DNA of 64,000 bases from Phytobacter ursingii (GTDB taxonomy: Bacteria > Pseudomonadota > Gammaproteobacteria > Enterobacterales > Enterobacteriaceae): contig CABDWT010000002.1 in assembly GCA_901456055.1 (NCBI GenBank), positions 62,001 through 126,000 on the forward strand. Reading direction: 5' to 3'. The notes below the pieces were generated by a model. The model was given only the letters and a program-made list of their open reading frames with translations. It was not told where the DNA came from and made no database searches. Shown here piece after piece: positions 19,695-31,968 of this stretch. The translations under genes and the position numbers were made by a program. The stretch's first letter is position 1. Each line of letters begins with the position of its first letter.

Positions 19695-20390
19695 ATGAAA
19701 CGTGCCGTAGTCGTGTTCAGTGGCGGGCAAGACTCTACAACCTGTCTGATTCAGGCGTTGCAACAATACGATGAAGTGCATTGTGTCACCTTCGATTATG
19801 GTCAGCGTCATCGTGCGGAAATCGATGTGGCGCGCGAACTGGCGTTACAGTCAGGCGCCCGAGCGCATAAAGTCCTTGATGTGACATTACTGAATGAACT
19901 GGCGGTCAGTAGCCTGACGCGCGACAGCATCCCGGTACCGGATTATCAGCCTGATGCCAGTGGTATCCCAAATACCTTTGTGCCCGGGCGCAATATTCTG
20001 TTTTTAACCCTGACGGCGATTTATGCGTATCAGGTGCAGGCCGAAGCGGTGATTACCGGCGTTTGCGAAACCGATTTTTCGGGTTATCCGGACTGCCGTG
20101 ACGAATTTGTCAAAGCCCTGAACCATGCGGTGAACCTGGGTATGGCGAAAGACATTCGCTTTGAAACGCCACTGATGTGGATAGACAAAGCCGAAACCTG
20201 GGCGCTGGCCGATTACTGGGGAAAGCTGGAACTGGTGCGCAATGAGACGCTGACCTGCTATAACGGCATCAAAGGCGATGGCTGCGGACACTGTGCCGCC
20301 TGTAACCTGCGGGCGAATGGTCTGCGCCACTACCTGGCTGATAAGGCCGGGGTGATGGCTGCCATGAAAAAGAAAACCGGGTTGAAGTAA
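19695..20390 (+). CDS. queC: 7-cyano-7-deazaguanine synthase QueC
   Basis: A 231-residue ATP-dependent enzyme converting carboxy-deazaguanine and ammonia to preQ0 in queuosine synthesis. The PP-loop is SGGQDS at residues 9-14. The C-terminal zinc site is CGHCAAC with the upstream Cys of [11 protein letters not shown]. The length matches E. coli. tgt, which uses the later intermediate preQ1, is at the right end of the window. Confidence 0.97.
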   Translation: MKRAVVVFSGGQDSTTCLIQALQQYDEVHCVTFDYGQRHRAEIDVARELALQSGARAHKVLDVTLLNELAVSSLTRDSIPVPDYQPDASGIPNTFVPGRNILFLTLTAIYAYQVQAEAVITGVCETDFSGYPDCRDEFVKALNHAVNLGMAKDIRFETPLMWIDKAETWALADYWGKLELVRNETLTCYNGIKGDGCGHCAACNLRANGLRHYLADKAGVMAAMKKKTGLK

Positions 20391-20403
20391 CGCACCCCTC
20401 TGG

Positions 20404-20622
20404 TTTCCCGGGTGCGCTGCGCTTACCCGGGCTACCTGCTGTGCGGCCAGGTGCCCTCTCCACGGAGAGAGGGAACAAGCATTAAAAATATTGCCGTTTT
20501 GCTTTTACTGATCTGGGCTAACGTCTCGGTCTACATTCCCGGGTGCGCTTACCCTGGCTACACTGTGTATCCACTGCGATAATCGCGTCGCCCGGATAAG
20601 GCATTTGCGCCGCATCCGGGTG
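20404..20622. repeat. REP/BIME-like repeat cluster
   Basis: Three degenerate GC-rich palindromic units lie between convergent queC and fadM: CCGGGTGCGCTGCGCTTACC... near 20407-20434, CCGGGTGCGCTTACCCTGG near 20538-20556, and CGCCCGGATAAGGCATTTGC with CGCATCCGGG near 20590-20621. They resemble enterobacterial REP elements. No gene is seen here. Confidence 0.6.
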
Positions 20623-20636
20623 AGTTTGCTGTAGTG

Positions 20637-21044
20637 TCACGCCTCTTCGCGGATCATCTCCTCCAGCCTTTCACGTAACTCCCCCTCCAGCGCCAGCGCC
20701 TTTTGCGTTTTCAGATCGATACACACAAAGGTCACCAGTGCGTCGGCTACCACTTCGCCTCCAGGCTCCAGCGTCACGACCTGACTAAGCACGCCGCTTC
20801 GTCCATTAATCTGTTTAACATGACTGGTCACAGTCAGACGATCGCCCAGTACGGCAGGACGACGGTAATTGATATTGATGTTGACGACCACGAACGCGAT
20901 GTTGTTCGTCGTCATCCACTTAAAGTTTTCATTATTTTCCAGCCCATCCCAACGCGCTTCTTCCAGGAATTCCAGATAACGGGCATTGTTCACATGCTGA
21001 TAGACATCGAGGTGATAACCACGAACTTTGATCTGAGTCTGCAT
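20637..21044 (-). CDS. fadM: Long-chain acyl-CoA thioesterase FadM
   Basis: A 135-residue hot-dog thioesterase (E. coli FadM/YbaW 132) that cleaves long-chain acyl-CoAs formed during oleate degradation. The 4-hydroxybenzoyl-CoA thioesterase-type motif is present (RGYHLDVYQHVNNARYLEFLEEARWD), containing the catalytic Asp. The ATG at 21044 gives the expected MQTQIKVRGYHLD start. It ends beside the REP cluster. Confidence 0.95.
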   Translation of the reverse strand: MQTQIKVRGYHLDVYQHVNNARYLEFLEEARWDGLENNENFKWMTTNNIAFVVVNININYRRPAVLGDRLTVTSHVKQINGRSGVLSQVVTLEPGGEVVADALVTFVCIDLKTQKALALEGELRERLEEMIREEA

Positions 21045-21141
21045 AGCGCTTTAACCTTTACTTTTGTTATAGGAACAGAGGTCATAACTGGTATGACCTC
21101 TTTAGTCTGGCAAAATTTCGCGACTACGCAAGCCCCATCTT

Positions 21142-21540
<399 letters not shown>

Positions 21541-21603
21541 TTAACAACGACGCTACGATAAACAAGCGGGGAAAACGGTACAAATGGCGGATGACAAATG
21601 TGG

Positions 21604-21627
21604 AAAAGGCCGCGAAAGCGGCCTTTT
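21604..21627 (-). terminator. Terminator of ppiD
   Basis: A perfect hairpin, AAAAGGCCGC-GAAA-GCGGCCTTTT, lies 39 bases past the ppiD stop. The stem ends supply the T-tract. Confidence 0.8.
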
Positions 21628-21666
21628 GAATTGCAAAGCGTTGCAATATTTGTGGGAGACGTCTCG

Positions 21667-23541
21667 TTATTCCTGCTGTTCCATAATGGCGCCAAGTTTA
21701 ATTTTGGCCTCTTTACGCAGGTTGGTCATCAGCGCCTCGAAAGCAATCTGGGCATTGTTCTGGGTAATTCCCTGAACCATCGCTTTCTTCTGATCGTCCG
21801 GCATAGTACCGGCTTTCACTTCATCCAACGCCAGAATCGCGACATTGCCCTGAGCATCGTTCGCTACGCCATAACCCGGTTTGTCTTTCTCCGGCAGCGG
21901 CAGACTAAATGCCGCCTGGCTAATCGGATCCTGACCGGTACGGGTCAATGTTTTGGCTGCACCAAAGCTTAACCCTGCGGCTTTCAGCGCATCGTCGCCT
22001 TTACCCGCTTTCAGTTCAGCGATCAGCTTGTCAGCATCCAGTTTGGCCTGCTGCTCCGCTTTGTTGTGCTTAACGATATCACTGACCTGAGCTTTAACCT
22101 CTTCCAGTGGCTTGATCGCTTCTGCTTTATGCTCGCTCACACGCAGCACAAAGGCACGGTCACCATCGACAGTAATAATGTCAGAGTTACTGCCTGGCGC
22201 ACCGTTCACCCCGACCAGACCACCATCAAAGATAGCATTGGCAACCGGTTTAAAATTGAGTTCTTGCGGCAGGCTGTCACGGCTAAACCAGCCGGTTTCA
22301 ACGGCTTTTGTCCCGGCGACTTGCTCAGCGCCCGCCAGAGATTCATTATCGTTGCTTGCAGCTTCGCTCACCTTCTGCTGCAGAGCATACCAGGCATCCA
22401 GCGCCTTATCCTGCTTCACTTTTGCGGCGATCTCATCGTGCACTTCGCTCAGCGGTTTCGCTTTTGCAGGCTGAATGTCGTCAAGGCGCACCACCAGGAA
22501 GCCAACGGAAGATTTGATCACGCCTGACAGTTGGCCTTTGTCTTTCAGGCCCGAATTTTTCAGTTCGTCAGGTGTGGTGGCCGGCTCCAGCCACCCCATA
22601 TCACCACCGTTGCGGGCAGAGATGATGTCGGTAGATTTTTCTTTCGCCAGTGCGGCAAAATCAGCCCCTTTGCTCAGCGCGTCCAGTACGGCTTTCGCAT
22701 CATCTTCCGTTTTGGTCTGAATCACGCTATAGCGATTACGCTGCGGCTGCGTGAACTGATCCATATGCTGATCATAGTAAGACTGAATATCCGCGTCGCT
22801 GACGTTCTGCTGCATATTGGCCGCATCCAGCTTGATATAGCTGACGCGGAACTGCTCAGGGGAGACAAAGCGGGTTTTGTTCTGCTCATAGAAACCGGCG
22901 ATCTCCTGGTCGCTTACGCTCTGTTTTGCCGCCAGCGCATTTACGTCGATCAGCGCCTGACGCACAACGCGCTGTTGGGAAACCAGCGCCGCCAGCTCAT
23001 CCGTCTCACCTTTTAGCATGAAGTCAGTGCCGGCAACCGCGTTAATCAGTTGCTGAGAGGTCAACTGGTTGCGCAGCGCTTGTGCATATTGATCCGCGCT
23101 CATGCCCATCTGGTTAACGATACCGTTGAAACGGTCGTTATCGAATTTACCGTTGGTCTGGAAAGCCTGAGTGGAGAAAATCGCTTTCTTAACCTGCTCA
23201 TCACTGATGCCCAGGTGCAGGTTATGCGCATACTGATCCAGCAATGCTTCGTCAATAAGACGGTTCAGCACCTGCTGACGCATAGATTTGATGTAGTTTT
23301 CATTCGCGGCCAGCTCTGAGAACTGGTCACCCAGTTGCTGCTGCATACGATTACGTTCACTGGCAACCGCATTTTCGAATTGCGCGCGACCAATCTCCTG
23401 GTCATTTACCTTTGCGGCATAATTATTGTTACCGCCAATAAGGTAGCTACTGACGCCGGTCAAAATGAACGACACGATAATGACGCCGAAAATGATCTTG
23501 AGCACGATGCTGTTTGCTGCCGTGCGTAAATTGTCCATCAT
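21667..23541 (-). CDS. ppiD: Periplasmic folding chaperone PpiD
   Basis: A 624-residue inner-membrane-anchored chaperone near the SecYEG exit. One N-terminal membrane helix (SIVLKIIFGVIIVSFILTGV) is followed by a large periplasmic SurA-like region and a central parvulin domain (GADFAALAKEKSTDI, RNGGDMGWLEP). The E. coli parvulin domain is reported inactive as an isomerase. I chose the ATG at 23541 (MMDNLRTAANS), matching the E. coli start. It lies 210 bp downstream of hupB, separated from it by a terminator. Confidence 0.96.
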   Translation of the reverse strand: MMDNLRTAANSIVLKIIFGVIIVSFILTGVSSYLIGGNNNYAAKVNDQEIGRAQFENAVASERNRMQQQLGDQFSELAANENYIKSMRQQVLNRLIDEALLDQYAHNLHLGISDEQVKKAIFSTQAFQTNGKFDNDRFNGIVNQMGMSADQYAQALRNQLTSQQLINAVAGTDFMLKGETDELAALVSQQRVVRQALIDVNALAAKQSVSDQEIAGFYEQNKTRFVSPEQFRVSYIKLDAANMQQNVSDADIQSYYDQHMDQFTQPQRNRYSVIQTKTEDDAKAVLDALSKGADFAALAKEKSTDIISARNGGDMGWLEPATTPDELKNSGLKDKGQLSGVIKSSVGFLVVRLDDIQPAKAKPLSEVHDEIAAKVKQDKALDAWYALQQKVSEAASNDNESLAGAEQVAGTKAVETGWFSRDSLPQELNFKPVANAIFDGGLVGVNGAPGSNSDIITVDGDRAFVLRVSEHKAEAIKPLEEVKAQVSDIVKHNKAEQQAKLDADKLIAELKAGKGDDALKAAGLSFGAAKTLTRTGQDPISQAAFSLPLPEKDKPGYGVANDAQGNVAILALDEVKAGTMPDDQKKAMVQGITQNNAQIAFEALMTNLRKEAKIKLGAIMEQQE

Positions 23542-23690
23542 GGTGTAACAACACTCCGCTGTAGGTGACTGTAGACCTCTCGCAGTCACTCAGTTTCCCG
23601 ACGCTGCGTATAGGGTCGTATTTTGACAAGAAAAGGGGGCAATTGTCAGCCCACAACTCGCAGAAACTCAGATAAGAGTGACTGAATAAA

Positions 23691-23720
23691 TAAAAAAGGC
23701 ACATCTCTCGATGCGCCCTT
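23691..23720 (-). terminator. Terminator of hupB
   Basis: The minus strand reads AAGGGCGCATC-GAGA-GATGTGCCTTTTTTATT, a stem with one G-U type mismatch followed by a T-tract, 31 bases after the hupB stop. Confidence 0.75.
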
Positions 23721-23750
23721 GTACTTTTCACCTTCCCACCGGGAAAGCGA

Positions 23751-24023
23751 TCAGTTAACCGCGTCTTTCAGTGCCTTGCCTGCGCGGAAGCCTGGAACCT
23801 TAGCTGCGGCGATAGTGATTTCTTTACCGGTCTGAGGGTTGCGGCCTGTACGCGCAGCACGCTCTTTAACGGCAAAGGTACCAAAACCTACCAGCGCTAC
23901 ATCGTCCCCTTCTTTCAGAGATTCAGTAACAGAAGCAATTAAAGCATCTAACGCACGTCCAGCAGCCGCTTTAGAGATGTCAGCTCCCGCGGCAATCTTG
24001 TCTATCAGTTGAGATTTATTCAC
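23751..24023 (-). CDS. hupB: DNA-binding protein HU-beta
   Basis: A 90-residue histone-like nucleoid protein that bends DNA as a homodimer or as a heterodimer with HupA. It begins [22 protein letters not shown]. The flexible beta-arm signature [10 protein letters not shown] and the C-terminal [12 protein letters not shown] are canonical. It sits between ppiD and lon, as in E. coli. Confidence 0.98.
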   Translation of the reverse strand: MNKSQLIDKIAAGADISKAAAGRALDALIASVTESLKEGDDVALVGFGTFAVKERAARTGRNPQTGKEITIAAAKVPGFRAGKALKDAVN

Positions 24024-24164
24024 TCTTCTCTTCCTCTCTTTATAATTTATATCGCGCCTGAGTCCTTCACAGCGCGACCGCGCAGCAGTTATATCAGGCC
24101 TGTCATGCCCTTACAACACCAGTTGTTGATGACACACCCAACCAGCAATCTAAATTAGCTATAC

Positions 24165-24210
24165 AAAAAAAGGCTGGCAAGTCCGAAATGCCTTACCAGC
24201 CTTGTTTTTA
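24165..24210 (-). terminator. Terminator of lon
   Basis: The minus strand has AAGGCTGGTAAGGCA, a short loop, then TTGCCAGCCTT followed by TTTTT, just after the lon stop. Confidence 0.8.
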
Positions 24211-24233
24211 TCAACGCTCTTTGCGCGAGGTCA

Positions 24234-26588
24234 CTATTTTGCGGTCGCGACCTGCATACCAAAGGGTTCGTTTTGTAGTGCCAGCGCCAGAACCTCATCA
24301 ATGCGCTTAACCGGATGGATGTCCAGATCAGCGATGACGTTTTCCGGAATTTCCTCAAGATCGCGCTTGTTCTCATAAGGAATCAGCACGGTTTTGATCC
24401 CGCCACGGTGTGCCGCCAGCAGTTTTTCTTTCAGACCACCAATCGGCAGTACTTGACCACGCAGAGTAATTTCCCCTGTCATCGCCACATCAGCACGTAC
24501 CGGGTTGCCAGTCAGGCAAGAAACCAGCGCAGTACACATCGCGATACCGGCGCTCGGGCCGTCTTTCGGCGTAGCCCCTTCTGGTACGTGAACATGAATA
24601 TCGCGTTTTTCGTAGAAATCCCCGTTGATGCCGAGTTTTTCAGCGCGAGCACGCACCACGGTCAGGGCTGCCTGGATGGATTCCTGCATGACTTCACCCA
24701 ACGAACCGGTATAGGTCAGCTTGCCTTTACCTGGTACACACGCGGTTTCGATGGTCAGCAGGTCGCCGCCGACTTCGGTCCACGCCAGTCCGGTTACCTG
24801 GCCCACACGGTTTTCATCATCCGCACGGCCATAGTCATAGCGCTGAACACCCAGGTAATCGTGCAGGTTGTCACCGTTAATCTCGATATGTTTCAACGAG
24901 GGATCCAGCAGCAGCTGTTTCACGGCTTTACGGCACAATTTAGAGATTTCGCGCTCAAGACTACGCACGCCCGCTTCACGGGTGTAATAACGGATGATGC
25001 CGACAATGGCGCTGTCATCCACGGTCAGTTCCGTCGGTTTCAGCGCATTGCGTTCGATCTGTTTCGTCAGCAGATGCTGTTTCGCGATATTCAGTTTCTC
25101 ATCTTCCGTGTAACCGGAAAGACGGATAACTTCCATACGATCAAGCAGCGGTGCCGGAATGTTCATGGAGTTAGACGTCGCGACAAACATAACATCGCTG
25201 AGATCGTAATCCACTTCCAGATAGTGGTCGCTAAATGCAACGTTCTGTTCCGGATCAAGCACTTCTAATAATGCAGATGCCGGATCGCCACGCATGTCCG
25301 AGGACATTTTGTCGATCTCATCAAGCAGGAATAAGGGGTTTTTAACGCCCACTTTTGCCATCTTCTGGATCAGTTTGCCCGGCATAGAACCGATATAGGT
25401 CCGACGGTGACCGCGAATTTCCGCTTCGTCACGCACGCCGCCCAGCGCCATACGGATATACTTACGTCCGGTCGCTTTGGCGATAGACTGCCCCAGAGAA
25501 GTTTTACCTACCCCCGGCGGTCCAACCAGACACAGGATTGGGCCTTTGAGTTTGTTCATACGGCTCTGCACCGCGAGATACTCAAGAATGCGGTCTTTGA
25601 CGCGCTCAAGGCCATAGTGGTCGGTATCGAGCACTTCCTGCGCCTGACGCAGATCTTTTTTCACTTTGCTGCGTGCATACCACGGAACCTGAATCATCCA
25701 CTCGATATAACCACGGACCACGGTGGCTTCCGCAGACATCGGAGACATCATTTTCAGTTTCTGCAGCTCGGCTTCGGCCTTTTCTTTCGCCTCTTTTGGC
25801 ATTTTGGCCGCGTCGATTTTACGTTTCAGCGCTTCGTTTTCATCCGGCGCGTCATCCATCTCGCCGAGTTCTTTCTGAATGGCCTTCATCTGCTCGTTCA
25901 GATAGTACTCGCGCTGGGATTTTTCCATCTGTTTTTTGACGCGATTGCGGATTCGTTTCTCGACCTGCAGGAGATCGATTTCCGATTCCATCATCGCCAT
26001 CAGATATTCGAGACGTTCGTTAACGTCGGACATCTCCAGTACGGACTGTTTGTCGGCCAGCTTCAATGGCATATGCGCGGCAATGGTATCGGCCAGGCGC
26101 GCAGGGTCGTCAATGCTGTTGAGCGAAGTCAGTACTTCCGGTGGAATTTTTTTATTGAGCTTGATATAGCCTTCAAACTGGCTAATGGCAGTGCGTACCA
26201 GCACTTCCTGCTCGCGCTCATCAATGGCCGGGGAATCGAGATATTCCGCTTTAGCCGTAAAATGTTCGCCATTATCCGACAGCGTGGTAATGCGCGCGCG
26301 CTGCAGACCTTCCACCAGCACTTTAACCGTGCCGTCAGGCAGTTTCAGCATCTGCAGAATAGAGGCCACGGTCCCGACGGTGAAAAGATCGTTTACACCC
26401 GGCTCATCCGTTGACGCTTCTTTCTGCGCAACCAGCATGATTTTTTTATCATGGTCCATGGCCGCTTCAAGACAACGGATAGATTTTTCCCGCCCAACAA
26501 ACAGGGGTATGACCATGTGCGGATAAACCACCACATCGCGCAATGGCAATACGGGGATTTCAATGCGTTCAGAACGCTCAGGATTCAT
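24234..26588 (-). CDS. lon: ATP-dependent protease Lon
   Basis: A 784-residue cytoplasmic AAA+ protease, exactly the E. coli length, that degrades misfolded proteins and regulators such as SulA and many antitoxins. The N-terminal domain starts [20 protein letters not shown]. The ATPase has Walker [10 protein letters not shown] and Walker [11 protein letters not shown]. The protease serine lies in [10 protein letters not shown] (family Ser679), with the partner Lys downstream. I chose the ATG at 26588; a 36-residue upstream extension covers the sigma32 promoter and is not real. Confidence 0.98.
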   Translation of the reverse strand: MNPERSERIEIPVLPLRDVVVYPHMVIPLFVGREKSIRCLEAAMDHDKKIMLVAQKEASTDEPGVNDLFTVGTVASILQMLKLPDGTVKVLVEGLQRARITTLSDNGEHFTAKAEYLDSPAIDEREQEVLVRTAISQFEGYIKLNKKIPPEVLTSLNSIDDPARLADTIAAHMPLKLADKQSVLEMSDVNERLEYLMAMMESEIDLLQVEKRIRNRVKKQMEKSQREYYLNEQMKAIQKELGEMDDAPDENEALKRKIDAAKMPKEAKEKAEAELQKLKMMSPMSAEATVVRGYIEWMIQVPWYARSKVKKDLRQAQEVLDTDHYGLERVKDRILEYLAVQSRMNKLKGPILCLVGPPGVGKTSLGQSIAKATGRKYIRMALGGVRDEAEIRGHRRTYIGSMPGKLIQKMAKVGVKNPLFLLDEIDKMSSDMRGDPASALLEVLDPEQNVAFSDHYLEVDYDLSDVMFVATSNSMNIPAPLLDRMEVIRLSGYTEDEKLNIAKQHLLTKQIERNALKPTELTVDDSAIVGIIRYYTREAGVRSLEREISKLCRKAVKQLLLDPSLKHIEINGDNLHDYLGVQRYDYGRADDENRVGQVTGLAWTEVGGDLLTIETACVPGKGKLTYTGSLGEVMQESIQAALTVVRARAEKLGINGDFYEKRDIHVHVPEGATPKDGPSAGIAMCTALVSCLTGNPVRADVAMTGEITLRGQVLPIGGLKEKLLAAHRGGIKTVLIPYENKRDLEEIPENVIADLDIHPVKRIDEVLALALQNEPFGMQVATAK

Positions 26589-26669
26589 AGAGCTCTCTCT
26601 TAGTTTAATGTCCGCCAGGTAATCCGGTGACGTGACTGTGCAACACGCACCATTAACATGTAAAGCAGT

Positions 26670-26696
26670 ATATGGGGATGTTTCCCACACATTCAA
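26670..26696 (-). promoter_or_regulatory. Heat-shock (sigma32) promoter of lon
   Basis: On the minus strand TTGAAT (26691-26696), 13 bases, then CCCCATAT (26670-26677) fits the sigma32 pattern CTTGAAA-N13-15-CCCCATNT. It lies about 80 bases upstream of the lon start, as in E. coli. Confidence 0.8.
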
Positions 26697-26708
26697 CGGC
26701 GAGAATCA

Positions 26709-26746
26709 GGAAAAATAAAAGGGGAGATAAAATCCCCCCTTTTTCA
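26709..26746 (-). terminator. Terminator of clpX
   Basis: The minus strand has AAAAAGGGGGGATTTTATCTCCCCTTTTATTTTT, a GC stem with T-tract 26 bases after the clpX stop. It separates clpX from the lon promoter. Confidence 0.75.
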
Positions 26747-26771
26747 TTAACTATATGTATGGATTGGTGAA

Positions 26772-28046
26772 TTATTCACCAGATGCCTGTTGCGCTTCGT
26801 GCTTACCGTAGATCAGTAGTGGTTTGCTTTGTCCGGCAATCACGGACTCATCGATCACCACTTTGTCGACCTCTTCCAGGGATGGCAGATCATACATGGT
26901 GTCCAGCAACGCCGCTTCGACGATGGAACGCAGACCACGTGCACCGGTTTTACGCACCATTGCTTTCTTAGCGATAGCCGTCAACGCTTCGTCGCGGAAT
27001 TCCAGATCCACACCTTCAAGATTGAACAGCGCCTGGTACTGTTTGGTCAGGGCATTTTTCGGCTCTTTAAGGATCTGAATCAGCGCTTCTTCGCTCAGCT
27101 CGTTGAGGGTTGCCACAACCGGCAGACGACCAATAAACTCCGGGATCAAACCAAATTTGATCAGATCTTCAGGCTCGACCTGCGCCAGCAGTTCACCTTC
27201 ATTCGCTTTTTCGGATTTCGCTTTCACCGTCGCGCCAAAGCCGATGCCAGAACCGGTTTCAACACGATGGGAAATCACTTTATCCAGACCAGCAAATGCG
27301 CCGCCGCAGATGAACAGGATCTTGGAGGTATCAACCTGTAAGAATTCCTGCTGTGGGTGTTTACGTCCACCCTGCGGCGGTACGGCTGCCACGGTACCTT
27401 CGATCAGTTTCAGCAACGCCTGCTGTACGCCTTCACCGGAAACGTCTCGGGTGATGGACGGATTGTCAGATTTACGCGAGATCTTATCGATCTCATCGAT
27501 ATAGACGATGCCGCGCTGCGCTTTTTGTACGTCATAATCGCACTTCTGCAACAGCTTCTGGATGATGTTTTCAACGTCTTCACCCACATAACCCGCTTCG
27601 GTCAGGGTGGTGGCATCCGCCATGGTAAACGGAACATCCAACAGGCGCGCCAGCGTTTCAGCCAGCAATGTTTTACCGGAACCGGTCGGCCCGATCAGCA
27701 GAATGTTACTTTTGCCCAGCTCAACACCATTGCTGGTGTCGCCGTTACGCAGACGTTTGTAGTGGTTGTATACCGCGACAGCCAGCACTTTTTTCGCCTG
27801 TTCCTGACCGATTACATAATCGTCCAGGTGATGGCGAATCTCGTGCGGGGTCGGCAGTGCACTGCGCTCGCGATGGGGCGCAACTTCTTTAATCTCTTCG
27901 CGAATAATGTCGTTACACAGATCAACACATTCGTCGCAGATATACACGGACGGCCCGGCAATGAGCTTGCGCACTTCGTGCTGGCTTTTGCCGCAAAAAG
28001 AGCAGTACAACAGTTTGCCCGAACCATCTTTGCGTTTATCTGTCAT
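26772..28046 (-). CDS. clpX: ClpXP unfoldase subunit ClpX
   Basis: A 424-residue AAA+ unfoldase that recognises substrates such as SsrA-tagged proteins and feeds them to ClpP. The N-terminal zinc-binding domain is CSFCGK...CDECVDLC. Walker A is GPTGSGKT, Walker B is [10 protein letters not shown], and the pore loop is GYVGED. The C-terminal small domain ends at [11 protein letters not shown]. It is 126 bp downstream of clpP on the same strand. The length equals E. coli ClpX. Confidence 0.98.
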   Translation of the reverse strand: MTDKRKDGSGKLLYCSFCGKSQHEVRKLIAGPSVYICDECVDLCNDIIREEIKEVAPHRERSALPTPHEIRHHLDDYVIGQEQAKKVLAVAVYNHYKRLRNGDTSNGVELGKSNILLIGPTGSGKTLLAETLARLLDVPFTMADATTLTEAGYVGEDVENIIQKLLQKCDYDVQKAQRGIVYIDEIDKISRKSDNPSITRDVSGEGVQQALLKLIEGTVAAVPPQGGRKHPQQEFLQVDTSKILFICGGAFAGLDKVISHRVETGSGIGFGATVKAKSEKANEGELLAQVEPEDLIKFGLIPEFIGRLPVVATLNELSEEALIQILKEPKNALTKQYQALFNLEGVDLEFRDEALTAIAKKAMVRKTGARGLRSIVEAALLDTMYDLPSLEEVDKVVIDESVIAGQSKPLLIYGKHEAQQASGE

Positions 28047-28172
28047 GAGTCAAAACCTCTTTTCTGTTCTTTGTGCCGCACATGACGACGCAAATGCCAT
28101 TCCAGGCGCAAAACGCTGGCTAGCGTAGTGCCACTCGATATTCATTATAGCGGCACTACTCCGGCCTGAGCA

Positions 28173-28796
28173 TTAATTACGATGGGTCAAAATTGAATCA
28201 ACCAGACCGTATTCGACGGCTTCGTTCGCAGAGAGGAAACGGTCACGTTCGGTATCTCGTTCAATTTGCTCTAAAGATTGACCTGTATGATGCGCCATGA
28301 GTTCGTTCATACGCCCTTTCACTTTCAGGATTTCGCGGGCGTGGATCTCAATATCCGTCGCCTGCCCCTGGTAACCCCCCAACGGTTGGTGGATCATCAC
28401 ACGTGAGTTCGGCAGGCAGAAACGCTTGCCTTTTGCTCCCGCCGTCAACAGGAATGCGCCCATGGACGCGGCCTGGCCCATACAAATGGTGCTGACGTCA
28501 GGCTTAATAAATTGCATGGTGTCGTAAATTGACATTCCGGCGGTGATAACGCCACCCGGAGAGTTAATATACAGGTAAATATCTTTTTCCGGATTTTCCG
28601 CTTCCAGGAACAACATCTGCGCCACGATCAGGTTTGCCATGTGGTCTTCAACCTGACCCGTCATGAAAATGACACGTTCCTTAAGAAGACGGGAGTAGAT
28701 ATCGAAGGAGCGCTCACCGCGTGAGGTCTGTTCAATAACCATTGGCACCAGGGCCATATGGGGTGCAAAGGTATCTCGTTCGCCGCTGTATGACAT
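28173..28796 (-). CDS. clpP: Clp protease proteolytic subunit ClpP
   Basis: A 207-residue serine protease forming a double heptameric chamber with ClpX or ClpA caps. The catalytic Ser111 lies in [11 protein letters not shown] and His136 in [11 protein letters not shown]. The first 14 residues ([14 protein letters not shown]) are the self-cleaved propeptide seen in E. coli. A strong sigma32 promoter lies upstream. Confidence 0.98.
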   Translation of the reverse strand: MSYSGERDTFAPHMALVPMVIEQTSRGERSFDIYSRLLKERVIFMTGQVEDHMANLIVAQMLFLEAENPEKDIYLYINSPGGVITAGMSIYDTMQFIKPDVSTICMGQAASMGAFLLTAGAKGKRFCLPNSRVMIHQPLGGYQGQATDIEIHAREILKVKGRMNELMAHHTGQSLEQIERDTERDRFLSANEAVEYGLVDSILTHRN

Positions 28797-28918
28797 GTCC
28801 GTCTCCTGGATCTAAAAATAAATAACCTGCTGTACTGATTGTACTTGAGTGAGCCAGGTCTGACTACGACCCCTCACGGACGGATTATCAGCCAGAGTGT
28901 TCACAGTCGATAGTCCCT

Positions 28919-28947
28919 TAATGGGGATGACCACACCTTATTTCAAG
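28919..28947 (-). promoter_or_regulatory. Heat-shock (sigma32) promoter of clpP
   Basis: On the minus strand CTTGAAA (28941-28947), 14 bases, then CCCCATTA (28919-28926) matches the sigma32 consensus fully at the -35 and nearly fully at the -10. Confidence 0.88.
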
Positions 28948-29020
28948 CATAACAACCTTTTGCTGTTACGCTAACACTGAAACGCCCTTTTAGCACACTT
29001 CTGATAACATCAATGCGATA

Positions 29021-29052
29021 AAAAAAGCCCGTCACCGGGAGGTGACGGGCTT
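29021..29052 (-). terminator. Terminator of tig
   Basis: A perfect 12-bp stem, AAGCCCGTCACC and GGTGACGGGCTT, with a 4-base loop is followed on the minus strand by TTTTTTAT. Confidence 0.9.
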
Positions 29053-29082
29053 ATTGTTTACTCTTTATACCGGATGAGTAAA

Positions 29083-30727
<1,645 letters not shown>

Positions 30728-31045
30728 TTACGCGATGCTGCCTGCTCCCCTGCATGGCGGCGAGGCGAAAACGGTATCCTGCAGACCTTCCCACTCCTTA
30801 ATCGTGTAGGTGTGCAGAGCCAGCGCATGGACGGTGGACGCGAGTTCCGCCGCCAGGGTGCCGTAAATCATACGGTGGCGGTTGAGGAAACGCTCCCCGG
30901 AAAAGCGGTCACTGACCAGCACAACTTTGAAATGGCTTTCGGAACCGGCCGGTACATTGTGACGATAACTTTCATCAACAACTTCGAGGAACACGGGTTC
31001 AAACGCTGCCCTTAATTTATCTTCTATTTGCTCACGTATCATCAT
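30728..31045 (-). CDS. bolA: BolA family regulator
   Basis: A 105-residue stress and morphology regulator that binds DNA and partners monothiol glutaredoxins in iron-sulfur handling. The BolA fold is evident in [30 protein letters not shown], and the conserved histidine region RHRMIYG is present. The E. coli protein is also 105 residues. It starts at [11 protein letters not shown] and is divergent from yajG. Confidence 0.96.
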   Translation of the reverse strand: MMIREQIEDKLRAAFEPVFLEVVDESYRHNVPAGSESHFKVVLVSDRFSGERFLNRHRMIYGTLAAELASTVHALALHTYTIKEWEGLQDTVFASPPCRGAGSIA

Positions 31046-31348
31046 GAAAGGACTCCTCCGACAACGCTGAGATGCGACCCATCCCTTTAAATGTTAGCCG
31101 CTTTTATCCTGTTCATAACAAGAAAACAACAAAAATTTAGCTTTCGTCCTATTTTCTCATTCAAAGGTATGAACTGTACTAAAAAGGTCAAGAATTACGT
31201 CATACCCGGCAAGGCAACTATCCCGGACGGTTAAAAAAAGCACAAGGCGATGAATTTACATGCATTGAGGACTTCCCCTTGTTGACGGCGATGTTATGAT
31301 GGCAAGAATTTTCCCTATCTAAGCTTAAGATCCACTGAGAGCCTGAAC
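31046..31348. other. Divergent bolA/yajG intergenic region
   Basis: A 303-bp stretch with no gene. It must hold the bolA promoters (minus) and the yajG-ampG promoter (plus). TTGACG near 31280 with TATGAT about 17 bases downstream fits a sigma70 promoter for yajG. Confidence 0.45.
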
Positions 31349-31927
31349 ATGTTAAAAAAACTTCTCTTCCCGTTGGTCGCTTTATTTATGCTGGCCGGGT
31401 GTGCCACCCCGCCAACCACGCTTGAAGTGTCACCGAAGATTACGCTGCCACAGCAAGATCCTAGCCTGATGGGCGTTACAGTGAGCATCACGGGCGCAGA
31501 CCAGCGTCCTGACCAGGCACTGGCAAAAGTCACCCGCGATAACCAACTGGTTACCCTAACGGCGTCCCGCGACCTGCGCTTCTTGCTACAAGAAGTGCTC
31601 GAAAAACAAATGACTGCGCGCGGTTATATGATCGGCCCAAGCGGTGCGGCTAACCTGCAAATCATTGTTAATCAGCTGTATGCCGATGTTTCTCAGGGCA
31701 ACCTGCGTTACAGCATTGCGACGAAAGCGGATATTGCGATCATCGCAACCGCCGCTAACGGCAATAAAATGACGAAAAACTATCGTGCCAGCTATAACGT
31801 TGAAGGTGCACTCCAGGCGACTAACGACAAGATAACGAATGCCGTTAACAGCGTGTTGACCGACACCATCGCGGATATGTCTCAGGACACCACCATTCAT
31901 CAGTTCATCAAGCAGAACACGCGTTAA
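31349..31927 (+). CDS. yajG: YajG family lipoprotein
   Basis: A 192-residue lipoprotein with signal peptide MLKKLLFPLVALFMLAGC (lipobox LAGC, Cys18). The mature domain (TLEVSPKITLPQQD, then ITKAVNSVL-like TNAVNSVLTDTIADM) is the YajG family. No biochemical function is established. It precedes ampG by 41 bp and is co-transcribed with it in E. coli, which hints at a role around cell-wall recycling. Confidence 0.94.
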   Translation: MLKKLLFPLVALFMLAGCATPPTTLEVSPKITLPQQDPSLMGVTVSITGADQRPDQALAKVTRDNQLVTLTASRDLRFLLQEVLEKQMTARGYMIGPSGAANLQIIVNQLYADVSQGNLRYSIATKADIAIIATAANGNKMTKNYRASYNVEGALQATNDKITNAVNSVLTDTIADMSQDTTIHQFIKQNTR

Positions 31928-31968
31928 GTTCCGCACGCTGGCCCGGTTCGCCGGGCCAGTACTGAATC

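Noticed and set aside
24315-26414. Two long plus-strand frames opposite lon
   Set aside because: Antisense shadows of lon caused by its codon use.
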